In this document: positions 6,060 through 6,062 of the stretch, in pieces
How positions within the stretch are numbered: position 1 is the stretch's first letter
Layout of the letters: each line of letters starts with the position of its first letter
Assembly (NCBI GenBank): GCA_023457475.1
Contig: JAEWLO010000424.1
Span: 1-6,062, forward strand
Direction of reading: 5' to 3'
DNA from: Pseudomonadota bacterium
GTDB lineage: Bacteria > Pseudomonadota > Gammaproteobacteria > Xanthomonadales > Xanthomonadaceae
DNA length: 6,062 bases
The notes under the pieces: model-generated
Database searches by the model: none
What the model saw: the letters and a program-made list of their open reading frames with translations, nothing else
Told to the model about the DNA's origin: nothing
Position numbers and translations under genes: made by a program

Positions 6060-6062
6060 GAT

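Overview
The window is GC-rich, densely coded chromosomal DNA from a gammaproteobacterium. Protein wording (for example the YbeD-type and LipB proteins), codon use and gene order point to the Xanthomonadaceae, most likely Stenotrophomonas, Xanthomonas or a close relative. The genus is an inference from remembered protein resemblance, not from a search. No mobile element, CRISPR array, tRNA or rRNA was recognised, and no gene-free stretch reaches 300 bases.

Layout, left to right. (1) 1-361, minus strand: the first 120 codons of a small lipoprotein gene (DUF2242-like), cut by the window edge. (2) 423-460: a strong hairpin terminator just after prc. (3) 478-2667, minus: prc (tsp), a periplasmic tail-specific serine protease with an intact Ser/Asp/Lys active site. 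(4) 2789-4797, minus: a three-gene lipoate unit, transcribed ybeD-like, then lipB, then lipA. ybeD and lipB overlap by 13 nt, and lipB and lipA are 18 nt apart. (5) 4798-4982: a divergent control region holding a good sigma-70-like promoter for the lipoate unit, a perfect 7-bp dyad and a weaker candidate promoter facing right. (6) 4983-6050, plus: an LpxR-family outer-membrane lipid A 3'-O-deacylase, with its stop codon in the loop of a 9-bp hairpin.

How the genes work together. LipB moves an octanoyl group from acyl carrier protein to lipoyl domains, and LipA inserts two sulfurs to make lipoyl cofactors for pyruvate and 2-oxoglutarate dehydrogenases and the glycine cleavage system. The YbeD-like protein is a conserved partner of unknown role. 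The flanking genes concern the cell envelope: Prc (periplasmic proteolysis), the DUF2242-like lipoprotein and LpxR (lipid A remodelling). No functional link between the lipoate genes and the envelope genes is visible beyond adjacency.

This is mostly an ordinary housekeeping region, and I found no convincing new multi-gene system. The points most worth checking are a promoter placed so that the lipoate operon mRNA would begin at or next to its ATG (leaderless), the dyad in the divergent region, and the LpxR homologue itself.
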